Positions 42,984 through 52,459 of a DNA stretch of 61,631 nucleotides are shown piece by piece. A program made the translations under genes and the position numbers. Position 1 is the first letter of the stretch, and each line of letters starts with the position of its first letter. The notes below the pieces were generated by a model. The model made no database searches, was not told where the DNA came from, and worked only from the letters and a program-made list of their open reading frames with translations. Source of the DNA: Flavobacteriales bacterium (GTDB lineage Bacteria > Bacteroidota > Bacteroidia > UBA10329); contig JAIPBJ010000011.1 in the NCBI GenBank assembly GCA_021739625.1, positions 1 through 61,631 on the forward strand, in the 5' to 3' direction.

Positions 42984-45929
42984 ATGGCCCGCGACCCTGA
43001 GCATTCCGAGTTTCTGTCCGATGAGGATGATGGTCTTTCAGGGGCCCATCTTATCCTGAAGCAGTCCAACAGGGCCAAAGCATTTCTTCTTGCGTCATCG
43101 CAGATCCTGGCCGAGGCCGGAGCTCACCATGGCGATACGCTGCAGCGACTTGCCGAATTCGCATCAGAGTATTTTGATGCGGTCTGCAACATATCGGTGT
43201 CGCACCCCGGTGAGCACGTGATCAGGCCCATTGCGCTGCACCACAGGGACAGACGTGTCAATGATGCCATCCGCTCGGCATTTGAGCGGAACACGGTCAA
43301 GGTGGGAGAAGGCATGGTGGGCAAGGTGATGGCCGATGGTGTGGACATCATACAATTCTCTGCATCTAAGAAACTCAGAGAACGCACGGCCGCTTTCAGT
43401 CCGCACATCGTTCCCGAATCGATCATGTATCTGCCATTGCGAACGGGCAGAGGCATTCTTGGTGTAATCAACCTGGTGAGGTTGGAAGGCAGTCCTGCCT
43501 TTATCGAACAGGACGTGGACCTGATGCGCAGGCTCACGGTGCACGTAGCGCTGTTCCTTGACAATGCATGGCTTCGCGAATCGCAGGCACAGGAACTGGA
43601 ACTGAGAAAGCAGGCACAGGAGGAATTGGAAAAGGCCAATGCCACCGGGGCGTTTCTGCTCAAGGTGTCTCGTCTGCTCTCAGATCTGCACACGGAAAGA
43701 AGCCAGGTGCTGCAGAGCCTCACCGAAGAGGTGGCCGGTCATTTCAATGTTTTCTGCGTCATCTATGTGATGAATGCTGATGGTGTCGGCCTTCGGCCAA
43801 GGGCCTTTTATCACCGGCACGAGGACGTTCGCACTGCTTTGAAAGAGGTCTTTGAAGGCAATGGAATGGAGGATGGGCTGCATGCGGCCCGCCATGTGAC
43901 CCGGACAGGAAATCCTTTCATCTTCAAAGATGCTGCTGCCGGAAAGGCCGGTAAATTGCCGATGGATCCCAAGCTCAATCCTAAAGACTATGGGTTCTGG
44001 CCATTGAAGGGCGTTGAACCCATTGGGGCGATCTGTCTGTGCCGACTTCAACAGGATGATGCACTCACCGTGGACGAGGTGAACCGTGCGGCACAGTTGG
44101 CAACACATCTCTCGCTTTTTTTGGAGAACATGCAGTTGCATGACCGTCAGCAATTGGAAATTGCCGCAAGGCAGGCGGCCGAGCAGCGGCTCACCCGAAA
44201 TGAGTCGGATCTGCGCACCATTCTCAATGCCATTCCCATCAACATATCAAGGGTTTCGAAAGATCTCCACTATCGGTTCCTGAATGCCAGCTACCGCAAG
44301 ATGGGGATCGACCCGGAGGACCTTCTGGGGCAGCACATTGTCAATCTGCTCGGAGAGGAAGGACTGTTGCGCATTGGACCACGGATTGAAAAAGTGCTGG
44401 CGGGCGAAATGCTCAACTATGACGAGCAGTTGATCCTGTCCAATGGATCGCAGCGGCACTATAATGTGGTCATCGCCCCCGATTTTGATGACAAGGGCAA
44501 CGTGCAGGGCTTTTATTCCTGCACGGTGGACAGCACCGCCAAGATGGAGGCCGAACGTGAACTGCGCCTCAGCGAGGAACGCTACCGCTCACTGCTGCTG
44601 CACTCTGGCGATGCCTTCTGCCTGCACCGTTTCACGGGCGAGATCCTGGACGTGAACGAATTTGCCACCGAACTCCTCGGATATGACAGGGATGAGCTCT
44701 TGAGCATGAATATCAACCGTATCGACCGAGGATGGTTCAGACCTGAATATCCCGAGCTTCTGGCCAAGATCAGTCCCGACACGCCCGTCACTTTCGACAC
44801 TTCCCTTGTTCACAAGGATGGCCGCAGCATTCCGGTCGAGGTGCGTTTTGTGAAGCGGGTAGAGGAGGGCGAAGTGCTCATTCAGGCCCTTGTGCGCGAC
44901 AGGACCGAGAAACATCGACAGCAGGAACAGCTGCGGAAATCCGAGGAGTGGCTCCGCTTCCTGTTCGAGAATGTGAACGATGTGATCCTGGGCCTGCATT
45001 GGGACGGCACCGTTCTTTCCATCAACAGACCGCAACAGGGATATTCGGTATCGGATGTGGTGGGCAGCAACATCTATCACAGCATGGAAGCCTCAGTTGC
45101 CCTGAAATTGCAGGAGAATCTTGCACTGTCAAGTGAGACCGGCCAACCCTTCGAGATGATGATGCGCCATCTGGGCGCGGATGGAACCTACGAGTGGTAT
45201 CACACGCACTATTGCCCAGTGGAAAGCCGTGAGATGCTGATATGTGTGTCGCGCAACATCACTCACATGAAGGAATCGGAGCTGCAGGTGATGAACGGTA
45301 TGACCATCGGTCAGGAGCAGGAGCGCAGGCGGTTGGGGGCCGAGCTGCATGACGGGGTGGGGCAGATCCTATCGTCCATAGCCCTCGAACTATCGCAGAT
45401 GCGCGAGTCCAAGGCCTGCAATGATGACGTTCGTTCGCGCATGCAGGAACTTGGCGACCGCGTCACCGAGGCCATCAATGAGGTGCGCAACATATCACAC
45501 GACCTCATGCCTGGACTGCTCGACAGTTTCGGTCTTGCGCATGCGGTAAGGGAGGTCTGTCGCAACATGCAGGCACGGGCCGGCATTTCCATCATTGTTG
45601 ACAGTGTGGATATGGATACGGAGTATCCCGAAGCCGTGCAGACCCATCTTTACCGCATCACACAGGAACTCATCACCAACTGCGTGCGCCATGCACATTG
45701 CACACGGGTGCATGTGAACCTTATCGATCACGGTGACATGATCACACTGTCGGTGGAGGATGATGGCATCGGATTCAATACGGAGGAAAAGGTCAATGGC
45801 ATCGGTCTCAGGAATGTGCGCTCGCGGGCAAGTATCCTTGGAGGCACCTTGTCCGTAGAGAGTTCCGGAACATCCGGAACATTGGTTCTGGTGGAGATAC
45901 CCAAATATCAGGAAGATGGAAAAAATTAG
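42984..45929 (+). CDS. GAF-GAF-PAS-PAS-PAS sensor histidine kinase (NarL-type)
   Basis: A 981-residue soluble kinase with no membrane segment. GAF domains are at about 45-200 and 220-390; PAS domains start near 405 (DLRTILNAIPINISRV), 530 (RYRSLLLHSGDAFCLH) and 650 (WLRFLFENVNDVILGL). The HisKA_3 dimerisation box is RRRLGAELHDGVGQILSS (His near 788), and the HATPase domain ends with EDDGIGFNTEEKVNGIGLRN. The first two GAF domains and PAS set suggest cytoplasmic small-molecule, redox or light sensing; no GAF Cys for bilin attachment is obvious. It overlaps the regulator gene by 14 bases. Confidence 0.92.
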   Translation: MARDPEHSEFLSDEDDGLSGAHLILKQSNRAKAFLLASSQILAEAGAHHGDTLQRLAEFASEYFDAVCNISVSHPGEHVIRPIALHHRDRRVNDAIRSAFERNTVKVGEGMVGKVMADGVDIIQFSASKKLRERTAAFSPHIVPESIMYLPLRTGRGILGVINLVRLEGSPAFIEQDVDLMRRLTVHVALFLDNAWLRESQAQELELRKQAQEELEKANATGAFLLKVSRLLSDLHTERSQVLQSLTEEVAGHFNVFCVIYVMNADGVGLRPRAFYHRHEDVRTALKEVFEGNGMEDGLHAARHVTRTGNPFIFKDAAAGKAGKLPMDPKLNPKDYGFWPLKGVEPIGAICLCRLQQDDALTVDEVNRAAQLATHLSLFLENMQLHDRQQLEIAARQAAEQRLTRNESDLRTILNAIPINISRVSKDLHYRFLNASYRKMGIDPEDLLGQHIVNLLGEEGLLRIGPRIEKVLAGEMLNYDEQLILSNGSQRHYNVVIAPDFDDKGNVQGFYSCTVDSTAKMEAERELRLSEERYRSLLLHSGDAFCLHRFTGEILDVNEFATELLGYDRDELLSMNINRIDRGWFRPEYPELLAKISPDTPVTFDTSLVHKDGRSIPVEVRFVKRVEEGEVLIQALVRDRTEKHRQQEQLRKSEEWLRFLFENVNDVILGLHWDGTVLSINRPQQGYSVSDVVGSNIYHSMEASVALKLQENLALSSETGQPFEMMMRHLGADGTYEWYHTHYCPVESREMLICVSRNITHMKESELQVMNGMTIGQEQERRRLGAELHDGVGQILSSIALELSQMRESKACNDDVRSRMQELGDRVTEAINEVRNISHDLMPGLLDSFGLAHAVREVCRNMQARAGISIIVDSVDMDTEYPEAVQTHLYRITQELITNCVRHAHCTRVHVNLIDHGDMITLSVEDDGIGFNTEEKVNGIGLRNVRSRASILGGTLSVESSGTSGTLVLVEIPKYQEDGKN

Positions 45930-46563
45930 GATCCTGGTGGTTGATGACCACCCTATGATGCGCGGTGGGATACTGTCGCTGCTCAACCGACAGGGCGATA
46001 TGGAAGTGGTGGGCGAGGCCGACAGTGGCCATGAGGCCATTGAACTCATAGGACAACTTGCACCGGACCTGGTGGTGATGGACATCAACCTCAACGGTGT
46101 CATTGATGTCAGGTCAACGGAAGAGATCAAGGAACGATGGCCCAATGTGCATGTCGTGGCGTTCTCGATGCACAACGAGGTGCAGGTGATACGGAGGATG
46201 CTCAAAGCCGGAGCAGCGGCCTACCTGACCAAAAGTGCCCCCCACGATGAACTGATAATGGCCATCAGGTCTGTGATGAGGGGTGGCATCTATTATGACA
46301 GCGAAGTTATGGGTGTCATGGCCGATTCGGTCGCCAATGGATACGAGGAGATATCGCCAGACATGAACCTCAGTGCCCGCGAGCGGGAGGTGCTGTATTT
46401 CGTTTCCAAGGAATTCACCAATCAGGAAATGGCAGACCGCATGGACATCAGTCTGCGCACCGTGGAGACCCACAAGCGCAACCTGGTCAAGAAACTCAGG
46501 GTGAAGAACGTGGTGGGGCTGGTGCGCTATGCGATGGATAACGGCCCTCTTCTCGAAAGATAA
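45916..46563 (+). CDS. NarL/LuxR-family response regulator
   Basis: Partner of the upstream kinase, 215 residues. The receiver domain has the acidic pair DD (10-11), the phospho-acceptor Asp 56 in LVVMDINLNG and the Lys in YLTKSAP. The C-terminal LuxR-type helix-turn-helix is LSAREREVLYFVSKEFTNQE with DISLRTVETHKRNLVKKL. Stop and next start overlap by one base (TAATG), so the three genes 42984-47555 form one coupled operon. Confidence 0.95.
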   Translation: MEKIRILVVDDHPMMRGGILSLLNRQGDMEVVGEADSGHEAIELIGQLAPDLVVMDINLNGVIDVRSTEEIKERWPNVHVVAFSMHNEVQVIRRMLKAGAAAYLTKSAPHDELIMAIRSVMRGGIYYDSEVMGVMADSVANGYEEISPDMNLSAREREVLYFVSKEFTNQEMADRMDISLRTVETHKRNLVKKLRVKNVVGLVRYAMDNGPLLER

Positions 46564-47555
46564 TGACGGCCCGCAAAGAATCCCGTTGGACCTTGGATGC
46601 CGTTCCAAAACGCATCCTCATCTACATCCTCAGCGGCTATGTGCTGCTCCAGTTCGTATGGTGGGCCTATATGCTGGTCGAACTCAACGGGGAGATCTAT
46701 GGACTGCGCCTCGAAATGCTCACCACTTCGGGCATCCCTGCGCCTGAAGAACTGATACTGAAGGGCGAACTGGACGGCCGTCTCTCCAAACGCATCTGGA
46801 TGGTGCTGGGCGAAGGGGCCGTGTTCATGGTCATTCTTGTGCTGGGGTTCCGTGCCGTGCAGCGCAGCGTGGTGCGCGAGCTGCAACTGGCCGCGCAACA
46901 GCGCAACTTCCTGCTGTCGGTGACACATGAGTTGAAATCGCCACTGGCCGCCATTCGTTTGCAATTGCAGACCCTTGCCGGACGGGAGCTTCCAGAAGAG
47001 AAACGCCAGCAGATCTATTCCCGTGCGCTCTCTGATACGGACCGCTTGCAGGGTCTTGTGGAGAACCTGTTGCTGGTGAACAGGGTGGAGGCGGGCCGTT
47101 TCCCCGTCCATCTTGAGGAGACCGACCTCTCAGCTCTGGTGCAGCAGATCTGCGAAAGTCATTTTCATTCGCAGATGACGCAAAGCGTGGTCCGTGTGTC
47201 GCTGATGCCGGACCTCATGGTGCGCTGCGACCGCAGTGCCATGCGGAGCATCGTGGTGAATCTTGTGGAGAACGCCTTGAAATATGCCGTTGGCAGCCCG
47301 GTCGAAGTGCGCCTTTCTTGGGATGGTCATGGCCTTGTGCTGACCGTGGCAGACGAGGGACCGGGCATCCCCATGGCCGAACGGGAGCGCATCTTCCACC
47401 GATTTTTCCGCCTTGGAAACGAGGACACCCGCTCTACTAAGGGCACGGGCATAGGTCTTTATCTGGTTCGGCAGCTTGTGGAGATGCAGGGAGGAGCCGT
47501 TACCGTGACCGACAACAGGCCGCAGGGGGCGAGGTTTGAGGTGAGGATTCCATAA
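46563..47555 (+). CDS. Second sensor histidine kinase of the operon
   Basis: A 330-residue membrane kinase of the classical HisKA type, different from the HisKA_3 kinase two genes upstream. Two membrane helices (about 18-38 and 80-98) flank a short extracytoplasmic loop of about 40 residues. The H-box is LLSVTHELKSPLAAIR (His near 122). ATPase motifs are NLVENALKYAV, VADEGPGIP and GTGIGLYLVRQLV. Its cognate regulator would normally be an OmpR-type protein; none is present here, so it either signals to the NarL-type regulator (atypical) or to a distant partner. Confidence 0.9.
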   Translation: MTARKESRWTLDAVPKRILIYILSGYVLLQFVWWAYMLVELNGEIYGLRLEMLTTSGIPAPEELILKGELDGRLSKRIWMVLGEGAVFMVILVLGFRAVQRSVVRELQLAAQQRNFLLSVTHELKSPLAAIRLQLQTLAGRELPEEKRQQIYSRALSDTDRLQGLVENLLLVNRVEAGRFPVHLEETDLSALVQQICESHFHSQMTQSVVRVSLMPDLMVRCDRSAMRSIVVNLVENALKYAVGSPVEVRLSWDGHGLVLTVADEGPGIPMAERERIFHRFFRLGNEDTRSTKGTGIGLYLVRQLVEMQGGAVTVTDNRPQGARFEVRIP

Positions 47556-47630
47556 CGGGCGGAAAGATTCCCCCCAATCTCCGCTGATTTGATTTTCTTT
47601 GCCGCCCTTCAATATCACTAAAATCCTTGG

Positions 47631-50021
47631 ATGAAGAATCTTGTCATTGTCGAGTCACCCGCTAAGGCGAAGACCATAGAGGGATTCCTTGGAAAGGACT
47701 TCACCGTAAAATCCAGCTTCGGCCATATCCGCGACCTCCCCCAGAAGAACCTCTCTGTGGACACCGCCAACGGATACGCCCCAGACTATGTGGTGCCGAA
47801 GGACAAGGAGGCGCTGGTGAGGGAATTGAAGAAATTGGCCAAGGCCGCGGACATGGTCTGGTTAGCATCGGACGAGGACCGCGAGGGAGAGGCCATCTCG
47901 TGGCATCTGTTCGAGACCCTCGGGCTGGATGATAAAAAGACCCGTAGGATTGTTTTTCACGAGATCACGAAGTCCGCGATTCTCCAAGCGGTGGAGAACC
48001 CACGTCCCATAGACCAGAATCTTGTGAATGCCCAACAGGCCCGCAGAATTCTGGACAGGCTGGTCGGCTACGAACTTTCACCGGTGCTTTGGAAAAAGGT
48101 GAAGCCGAGTCTTTCTGCAGGAAGGGTGCAATCTGTTGCGGTTCGTCTCATCGTGGAGCGCGAACGTGAAGTTGATGGATTCAACAGCACATCTGCATTC
48201 CGTGTGCTTGGCTTTTTCACATCCAACGGAAAGGAGTTCAGGGCAGAACTGTCGGAGCGTTTCGCCACTGAGGCAGAGGCCAAGGCATTCCTCGAAAAGT
48301 GCAAGTCAGCCATTTTCACTGTCACCGACCTGCAGACAAAGCCTGCCAAACGCACTCCGGCAGCACCATTCACCACATCGACCCTGCAGCAGGAGGCCAG
48401 CCGAAAACTCGGTCTGCCTGTGGCCCGCACCATGCAGTTGGCGCAGAACCTCTATGAGGAAGGACACATCACTTATATGAGGACCGATAGCACGAACCTG
48501 TCGGGCCTTGCCATCAACTCTGCCAAGGATGAGATCATCAGCAGCTATGGCGAGCAATATCACAAGACCCGCCAATATGCAGCGAAGGCCAAGGGAGCGC
48601 AGGAGGCCCACGAGGCCATCCGTCCTACTTATATGAACAAGTACAGGGCAGGAAGCAGTGCCCAGCACGAACGCCTCTATGAACTTATCTGGAAACGCAC
48701 CATCGCCTCGCAGATGGCCGATGCCGAATTGGAGCGCACCACCATCGACATTCAGGTGTCTGGCGTGCCGCAACCATTTGTTGCCAAAGGAGAAGTCATC
48801 AAATTCGATGGTTTCCTCAAGGTCTATATGGAGGATACGGATGATGAGAACACCGATGAGGATCAGAAGGGTCTGTTGCCTTCGGTGAAGGTGGGCCAGC
48901 AGTTGGGAATGGAGCGCATCGAGGCCACAGAACGTTTCACGCAGGCCCCACCGCGCTACACAGAGGCCAGCCTTGTCCGCAAGCTGGAGGAATTGGGAAT
49001 CGGTCGGCCGTCCACCTATGCTCCCACCATCAGCACGGTCATCAACAGGGGCTATGTCGTCAAGGAGGACAGAGAGGGTGTGCAGCGCAGATACACCAGC
49101 ATCCTATTAAAGGGAGCGGATATCAAACAGGAGAGAAAGACGGAGATTACAGGTGCGGAGAAGGCCAAGTTGTTCCCGACCGACATAGGCGTGGTGGTCA
49201 CCGATTTTCTTGTTGAGAATTTCAAGGACATCCTCGATTACAATTTTACTGCACAGGTGGAACTTGAATTCGATGAGATTGCAGAAGGAAAGAAGGAATG
49301 GGTGAAGATGATAGATGGATTCTATCTCCCTTTCCATGAGGCCACGTTGCACACTTCAGAGCATTCCAAGAAGGCCACGGGCGAGAGATTGCTTGGGGTT
49401 CACCCGGAATCGGGCAAGAACGTGATGGCGAGATTGGGCAAGTTCGGCCCCATGATCCAGGTCGGGGATACAGATTCTGAGGAGAAGCCTGCGTTCGCCA
49501 GTCTGCTCGCAGGTCAGCGTCTCAGCGACATCACCTTGGAGCAGGCCCTCGACCTGTTCAAACTTCCCCGGAGGATGGAGGAATTTGAGGGAAAGGTGCT
49601 TTCGGTCGGAGTGGGCCGCTTCGGTCCTTTCGTAAAGCATGGCAGCACCTATACTTCCATCCCGAAAGGCGAAGACCCACTGGAGATCACCCGCGAGCGT
49701 GCCGTGGAACTGGTAGTGAGCAAGCGCGAGGCCGCAGCCAAGGCGCTCATCAACACCTTTAATGATGGAGATGATGTCATAGAGGTGAAAGAGGGGCGTT
49801 TCGGGCCTTACATCGCTGTGGGCAAGGACAACTTCAAGATTCCCAAAGGCACCGATCCGGCTTCCCTCACCTTGGAGTCCTGCAAGACCATCATGGCATC
49901 GGACGAGGCAAAGCCTAAGGGACGTTTCGGCAACAGGGCCAAGGCCAACGCTGCGAAGACTGCACCGAGACCGGCAGCCAAGAGCAAGAGCAAGCCCAGG
50001 CCCAAGCCCAAGGCGAAGTGA
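47631..50021 (+). CDS. topA: DNA topoisomerase I
   Basis: Type IA topoisomerase relaxing negative supercoils; 796 residues. The Toprim domain is at the N-terminus (VIVESPAKAKTIEGFL, SDEDREGEAISWHL) and the catalytic Tyr in HITYMRTDSTNLS near residue 283. The C-terminal part has Topo_C repeats (GKFGPMIQVGD, GRFGPFVKHG, GRFGPYIAVG) instead of zinc fingers, followed by a Lys/Ala/Pro tail that likely binds DNA. The start at 47631 is followed by MKNLVIVESP. It heads the topA - ureohydrolase - porP - gld run. Confidence 0.97.
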   Translation: MKNLVIVESPAKAKTIEGFLGKDFTVKSSFGHIRDLPQKNLSVDTANGYAPDYVVPKDKEALVRELKKLAKAADMVWLASDEDREGEAISWHLFETLGLDDKKTRRIVFHEITKSAILQAVENPRPIDQNLVNAQQARRILDRLVGYELSPVLWKKVKPSLSAGRVQSVAVRLIVEREREVDGFNSTSAFRVLGFFTSNGKEFRAELSERFATEAEAKAFLEKCKSAIFTVTDLQTKPAKRTPAAPFTTSTLQQEASRKLGLPVARTMQLAQNLYEEGHITYMRTDSTNLSGLAINSAKDEIISSYGEQYHKTRQYAAKAKGAQEAHEAIRPTYMNKYRAGSSAQHERLYELIWKRTIASQMADAELERTTIDIQVSGVPQPFVAKGEVIKFDGFLKVYMEDTDDENTDEDQKGLLPSVKVGQQLGMERIEATERFTQAPPRYTEASLVRKLEELGIGRPSTYAPTISTVINRGYVVKEDREGVQRRYTSILLKGADIKQERKTEITGAEKAKLFPTDIGVVVTDFLVENFKDILDYNFTAQVELEFDEIAEGKKEWVKMIDGFYLPFHEATLHTSEHSKKATGERLLGVHPESGKNVMARLGKFGPMIQVGDTDSEEKPAFASLLAGQRLSDITLEQALDLFKLPRRMEEFEGKVLSVGVGRFGPFVKHGSTYTSIPKGEDPLEITRERAVELVVSKREAAAKALINTFNDGDDVIEVKEGRFGPYIAVGKDNFKIPKGTDPASLTLESCKTIMASDEAKPKGRFGNRAKANAAKTAPRPAAKSKSKPRPKPKAK

Positions 50022-50029
50022 ACAGCTGA

Positions 50030-51196
50030 ATGAGCGACATCTCCATTTTCTTCCGTCCGTTGGGAAATGACTTCCCCACCCGTTTCGCGACAGGGACAAT
50101 GGGCAGCACGGTCTCATTTCACACTGGGGAATCGGAATGGCCGGCATTGGAGAAAGGTACGATGGTGATCCTTGGTTGCCCAGAGGTAAGGCGGAGCGGT
50201 TCCGGTCTGACCGAAGATGGCCTGGCCCGCATCCGCACATCATTCTATGGACTGGAGAATCATTTTCCGGTTCTCCGCATCATTGACCTTGGAAACATTT
50301 TGCCGGGCGACTCGGTGGAGGACACCTACTTTGCCCTCACAGCTGCCGTGACAGAGATTGTGAAGGCCAAGGCCACTGTTGTCATACTCGGTGGTGGACA
50401 GGATCTCACCTATGCCAATTATCTGGCCTATCAGAAGTTGGAGCAGGTGGTGAACATGGTCACCATCGACTCCCGATTCGATCTGGGCGATGTAGAGGAT
50501 GATATCACCTCCGAATGTTATCTGCAGAAGATCGTTCTCCATCAACCGAACATCCTCTTCAATTTCAGCAACCTTGCCTATCAGACATATCATGTCCACC
50601 CCCGGCAGACGGAACTGATGCACCGTATGTTTTTCGATACTTATAGATTAGGGGAGATCCAATCAAGGATTGAGGAGTCTGAGCCCGTCATCCGCACGGC
50701 CGACATGGGTTCTTTCGACCTTACGGCCATCCGGACCTCTGACAGCCCGGCAAATCACCGCAATGAACCCAACGGACTCTATGGTGAGGAGGCGTGTGCG
50801 CTCTGTCGCTATGCAGGCCTGAGCGATAAGATGTCCTCCTTCGGGCTTTATGAATACGATGAGAAGGCAGATGCAGATGGTCGCAGTGCCGCCCTTATAG
50901 GACAGATGCTGTGGTATTTTGCTTGGGGAATGGCGAACAGGAAGGGCGATTATCCATTCGCAGACCGTGAGGAGAATATCAAATACACCGTGACCATTGA
51001 AGAAGGCCGGTATGATATCGTGTTCTACAAGAGCCCGCGCAGCGACCGTTGGTGGATGGAGGTTCCCTACCCATCAAAGCGTGGACAGCAGTACGAGCGT
51101 CACTTCATGGTGCCATGCAGCTACAGTGATTACACGCTCGCCTGTGCCAATGAGATGCCCGACAGATGGTGGCAGACCTATCAGAAACTGGGATGA
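50030..51196 (+). CDS. Ureohydrolase-fold (formimidoylglutamase-like) protein, degenerate
   Basis: A 388-residue protein with the arginase/agmatinase fold, related to the Bacteroidota group annotated as formimidoylglutamase. The metal-binding motifs are altered: GGDHS appears as GGGQD (near residue 125), DAHxD as DSRFD, and SxDxDxxDP as SFDLTAIRTSD. With the His and two of the Asp ligands gone it is unlikely to hold the di-manganese centre, so it is probably not a hydrolase. It lies nine bases after topA and upstream of porP/gldKLMN, an association that suggests a link to gliding or secretion; this is inference. Confidence 0.75.
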   Translation: MSDISIFFRPLGNDFPTRFATGTMGSTVSFHTGESEWPALEKGTMVILGCPEVRRSGSGLTEDGLARIRTSFYGLENHFPVLRIIDLGNILPGDSVEDTYFALTAAVTEIVKAKATVVILGGGQDLTYANYLAYQKLEQVVNMVTIDSRFDLGDVEDDITSECYLQKIVLHQPNILFNFSNLAYQTYHVHPRQTELMHRMFFDTYRLGEIQSRIEESEPVIRTADMGSFDLTAIRTSDSPANHRNEPNGLYGEEACALCRYAGLSDKMSSFGLYEYDEKADADGRSAALIGQMLWYFAWGMANRKGDYPFADREENIKYTVTIEEGRYDIVFYKSPRSDRWWMEVPYPSKRGQQYERHFMVPCSYSDYTLACANEMPDRWWQTYQKLG

Positions 51197-51217
51197 TCGG
51201 ATTTTCTGTAAAATGTT

Positions 51218-51225
51218 CATCTTTG
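51218..51225 (+). promoter_or_regulatory. Possible -7 element upstream of porP/sprF
   Basis: CATCTTTG, one mismatch from TAnnTTTG, leaves a leader of about 130 bases before the porP start. No terminator separates it from the preceding gene. Confidence 0.35.
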
Positions 51226-51355
51226 CCGTCCACTTCAACTTGTGAGAATGAAAATTCTGACCGTTGAACTTGAACTGGATTTTTACTTACTTAGCCGCTT
51301 CTTTCACCATAGGCCATAAAGCCGATATCAAAGTCTGGAAATCGAACAACCTCTC

Positions 51356-52288
51356 ATGAAAAAGATCTTTACCGCAGTTGCAGCAGTGTCGTTGGTGTTC
51401 TTAGGAACTGTGACACAGGCCCAGCAGGATCCCCAGTTCACGCAGAACATGTTCAACCGTCTGTACAGCAATGCAGGCTATGCCGGTACCAGCGATGGTA
51501 TCTGTGCCACGGCCCTGCATCGTCAACAGTGGGTCGGATTTGACGGTCGCCCTGTCTCCACCATCGTCAATATCGATGGCACGGTGAAAGTGCTCCATGG
51601 CGGACTGGGCCTCTCCATCCTTTCGGATAAATTGGGTGCTCAGTATTCTGGCGGGGTGAAACTCTCCTATTCATATCATCTGAAGCTTGGTGGCGGCATT
51701 CTCGGTATCGGGGTTGAAGGGGGTATCCTGTTCAATACGCTCGATGGTTCTCAGCTGAACCCGATTCAGTCCGGTGATCAGAACATCATCACCACCAATC
51801 AGGGCGGTGTGGCGCCCGACCTCGGATTTGGTGTCTATTACACATCCGACAAGTTGTATGCCGGCATCTCTGCCAATCACCTCATCGGCCCCACTCTTGA
51901 GTATGCCGAAGGTGGCAACATCAGCGAAGTGACCATTGCACGTCACTACTATGCCATGGCCGGCTATACATGGGATGTCTCTGCCAACTTTGCTCTGAAG
52001 CCTTCGGTTTTTGTGAAGACAGATGCCGCGTCCGCCCAGTTCGACCTCAATCTGAATGTGATGTGGAAGAACATGGTCTGGGCCGGAGCCTCTTACCGTA
52101 TCGATGATGCAGTGGCCATTCTGGCAGGTGTTCAGCTTTACGGTTTCCGTTTGGGATACTCTTATGATATCACCACCTCTGGCCTTAATACATACAGCAA
52201 TGGCAGCCACGAGGTGATGCTCGGATACTGCTACAAACTGCGCAAGCCGGTAGTCAATCAGAAGTACAGGAACGTACGTTTCCTGTAA
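51356..52288 (+). CDS. PorP/SprF-family type IX secretion outer-membrane protein
   Basis: A 310-residue predicted beta-barrel. After the signal peptide (KKIFTAVAAVSLVFLGTVTQA) comes QQDPQFTQNMFNRLYSNAGYAG, the family signature, then GLGLSILSDKLGAQYSGGVKLSYSY and the terminal strands HEVMLGYCYKL. Members are needed for secretion of particular substrates (SprF) or attach to the cell surface machinery (PorP). Being upstream of gldK it corresponds to the PorP position of the por/gld cluster. Confidence 0.92.
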   Translation: MKKIFTAVAAVSLVFLGTVTQAQQDPQFTQNMFNRLYSNAGYAGTSDGICATALHRQQWVGFDGRPVSTIVNIDGTVKVLHGGLGLSILSDKLGAQYSGGVKLSYSYHLKLGGGILGIGVEGGILFNTLDGSQLNPIQSGDQNIITTNQGGVAPDLGFGVYYTSDKLYAGISANHLIGPTLEYAEGGNISEVTIARHYYAMAGYTWDVSANFALKPSVFVKTDAASAQFDLNLNVMWKNMVWAGASYRIDDAVAILAGVQLYGFRLGYSYDITTSGLNTYSNGSHEVMLGYCYKLRKPVVNQKYRNVRFL

Positions 52289-52459
52289 TCCAGTCCCACC
52301 CTTTGCAACATTTGAGGAATTATTCCGTTCAAGTCTCGCCAATCCGGTCACTTGTGATGACCAAAACAGGTTGCCGTCATGAAGGGAACAGTTCAATCAA
52401 AAGATGTTAACCAATATGGCGGGTCGAAATCAGTGACCCACCGTCTAAACAGGACTGCC

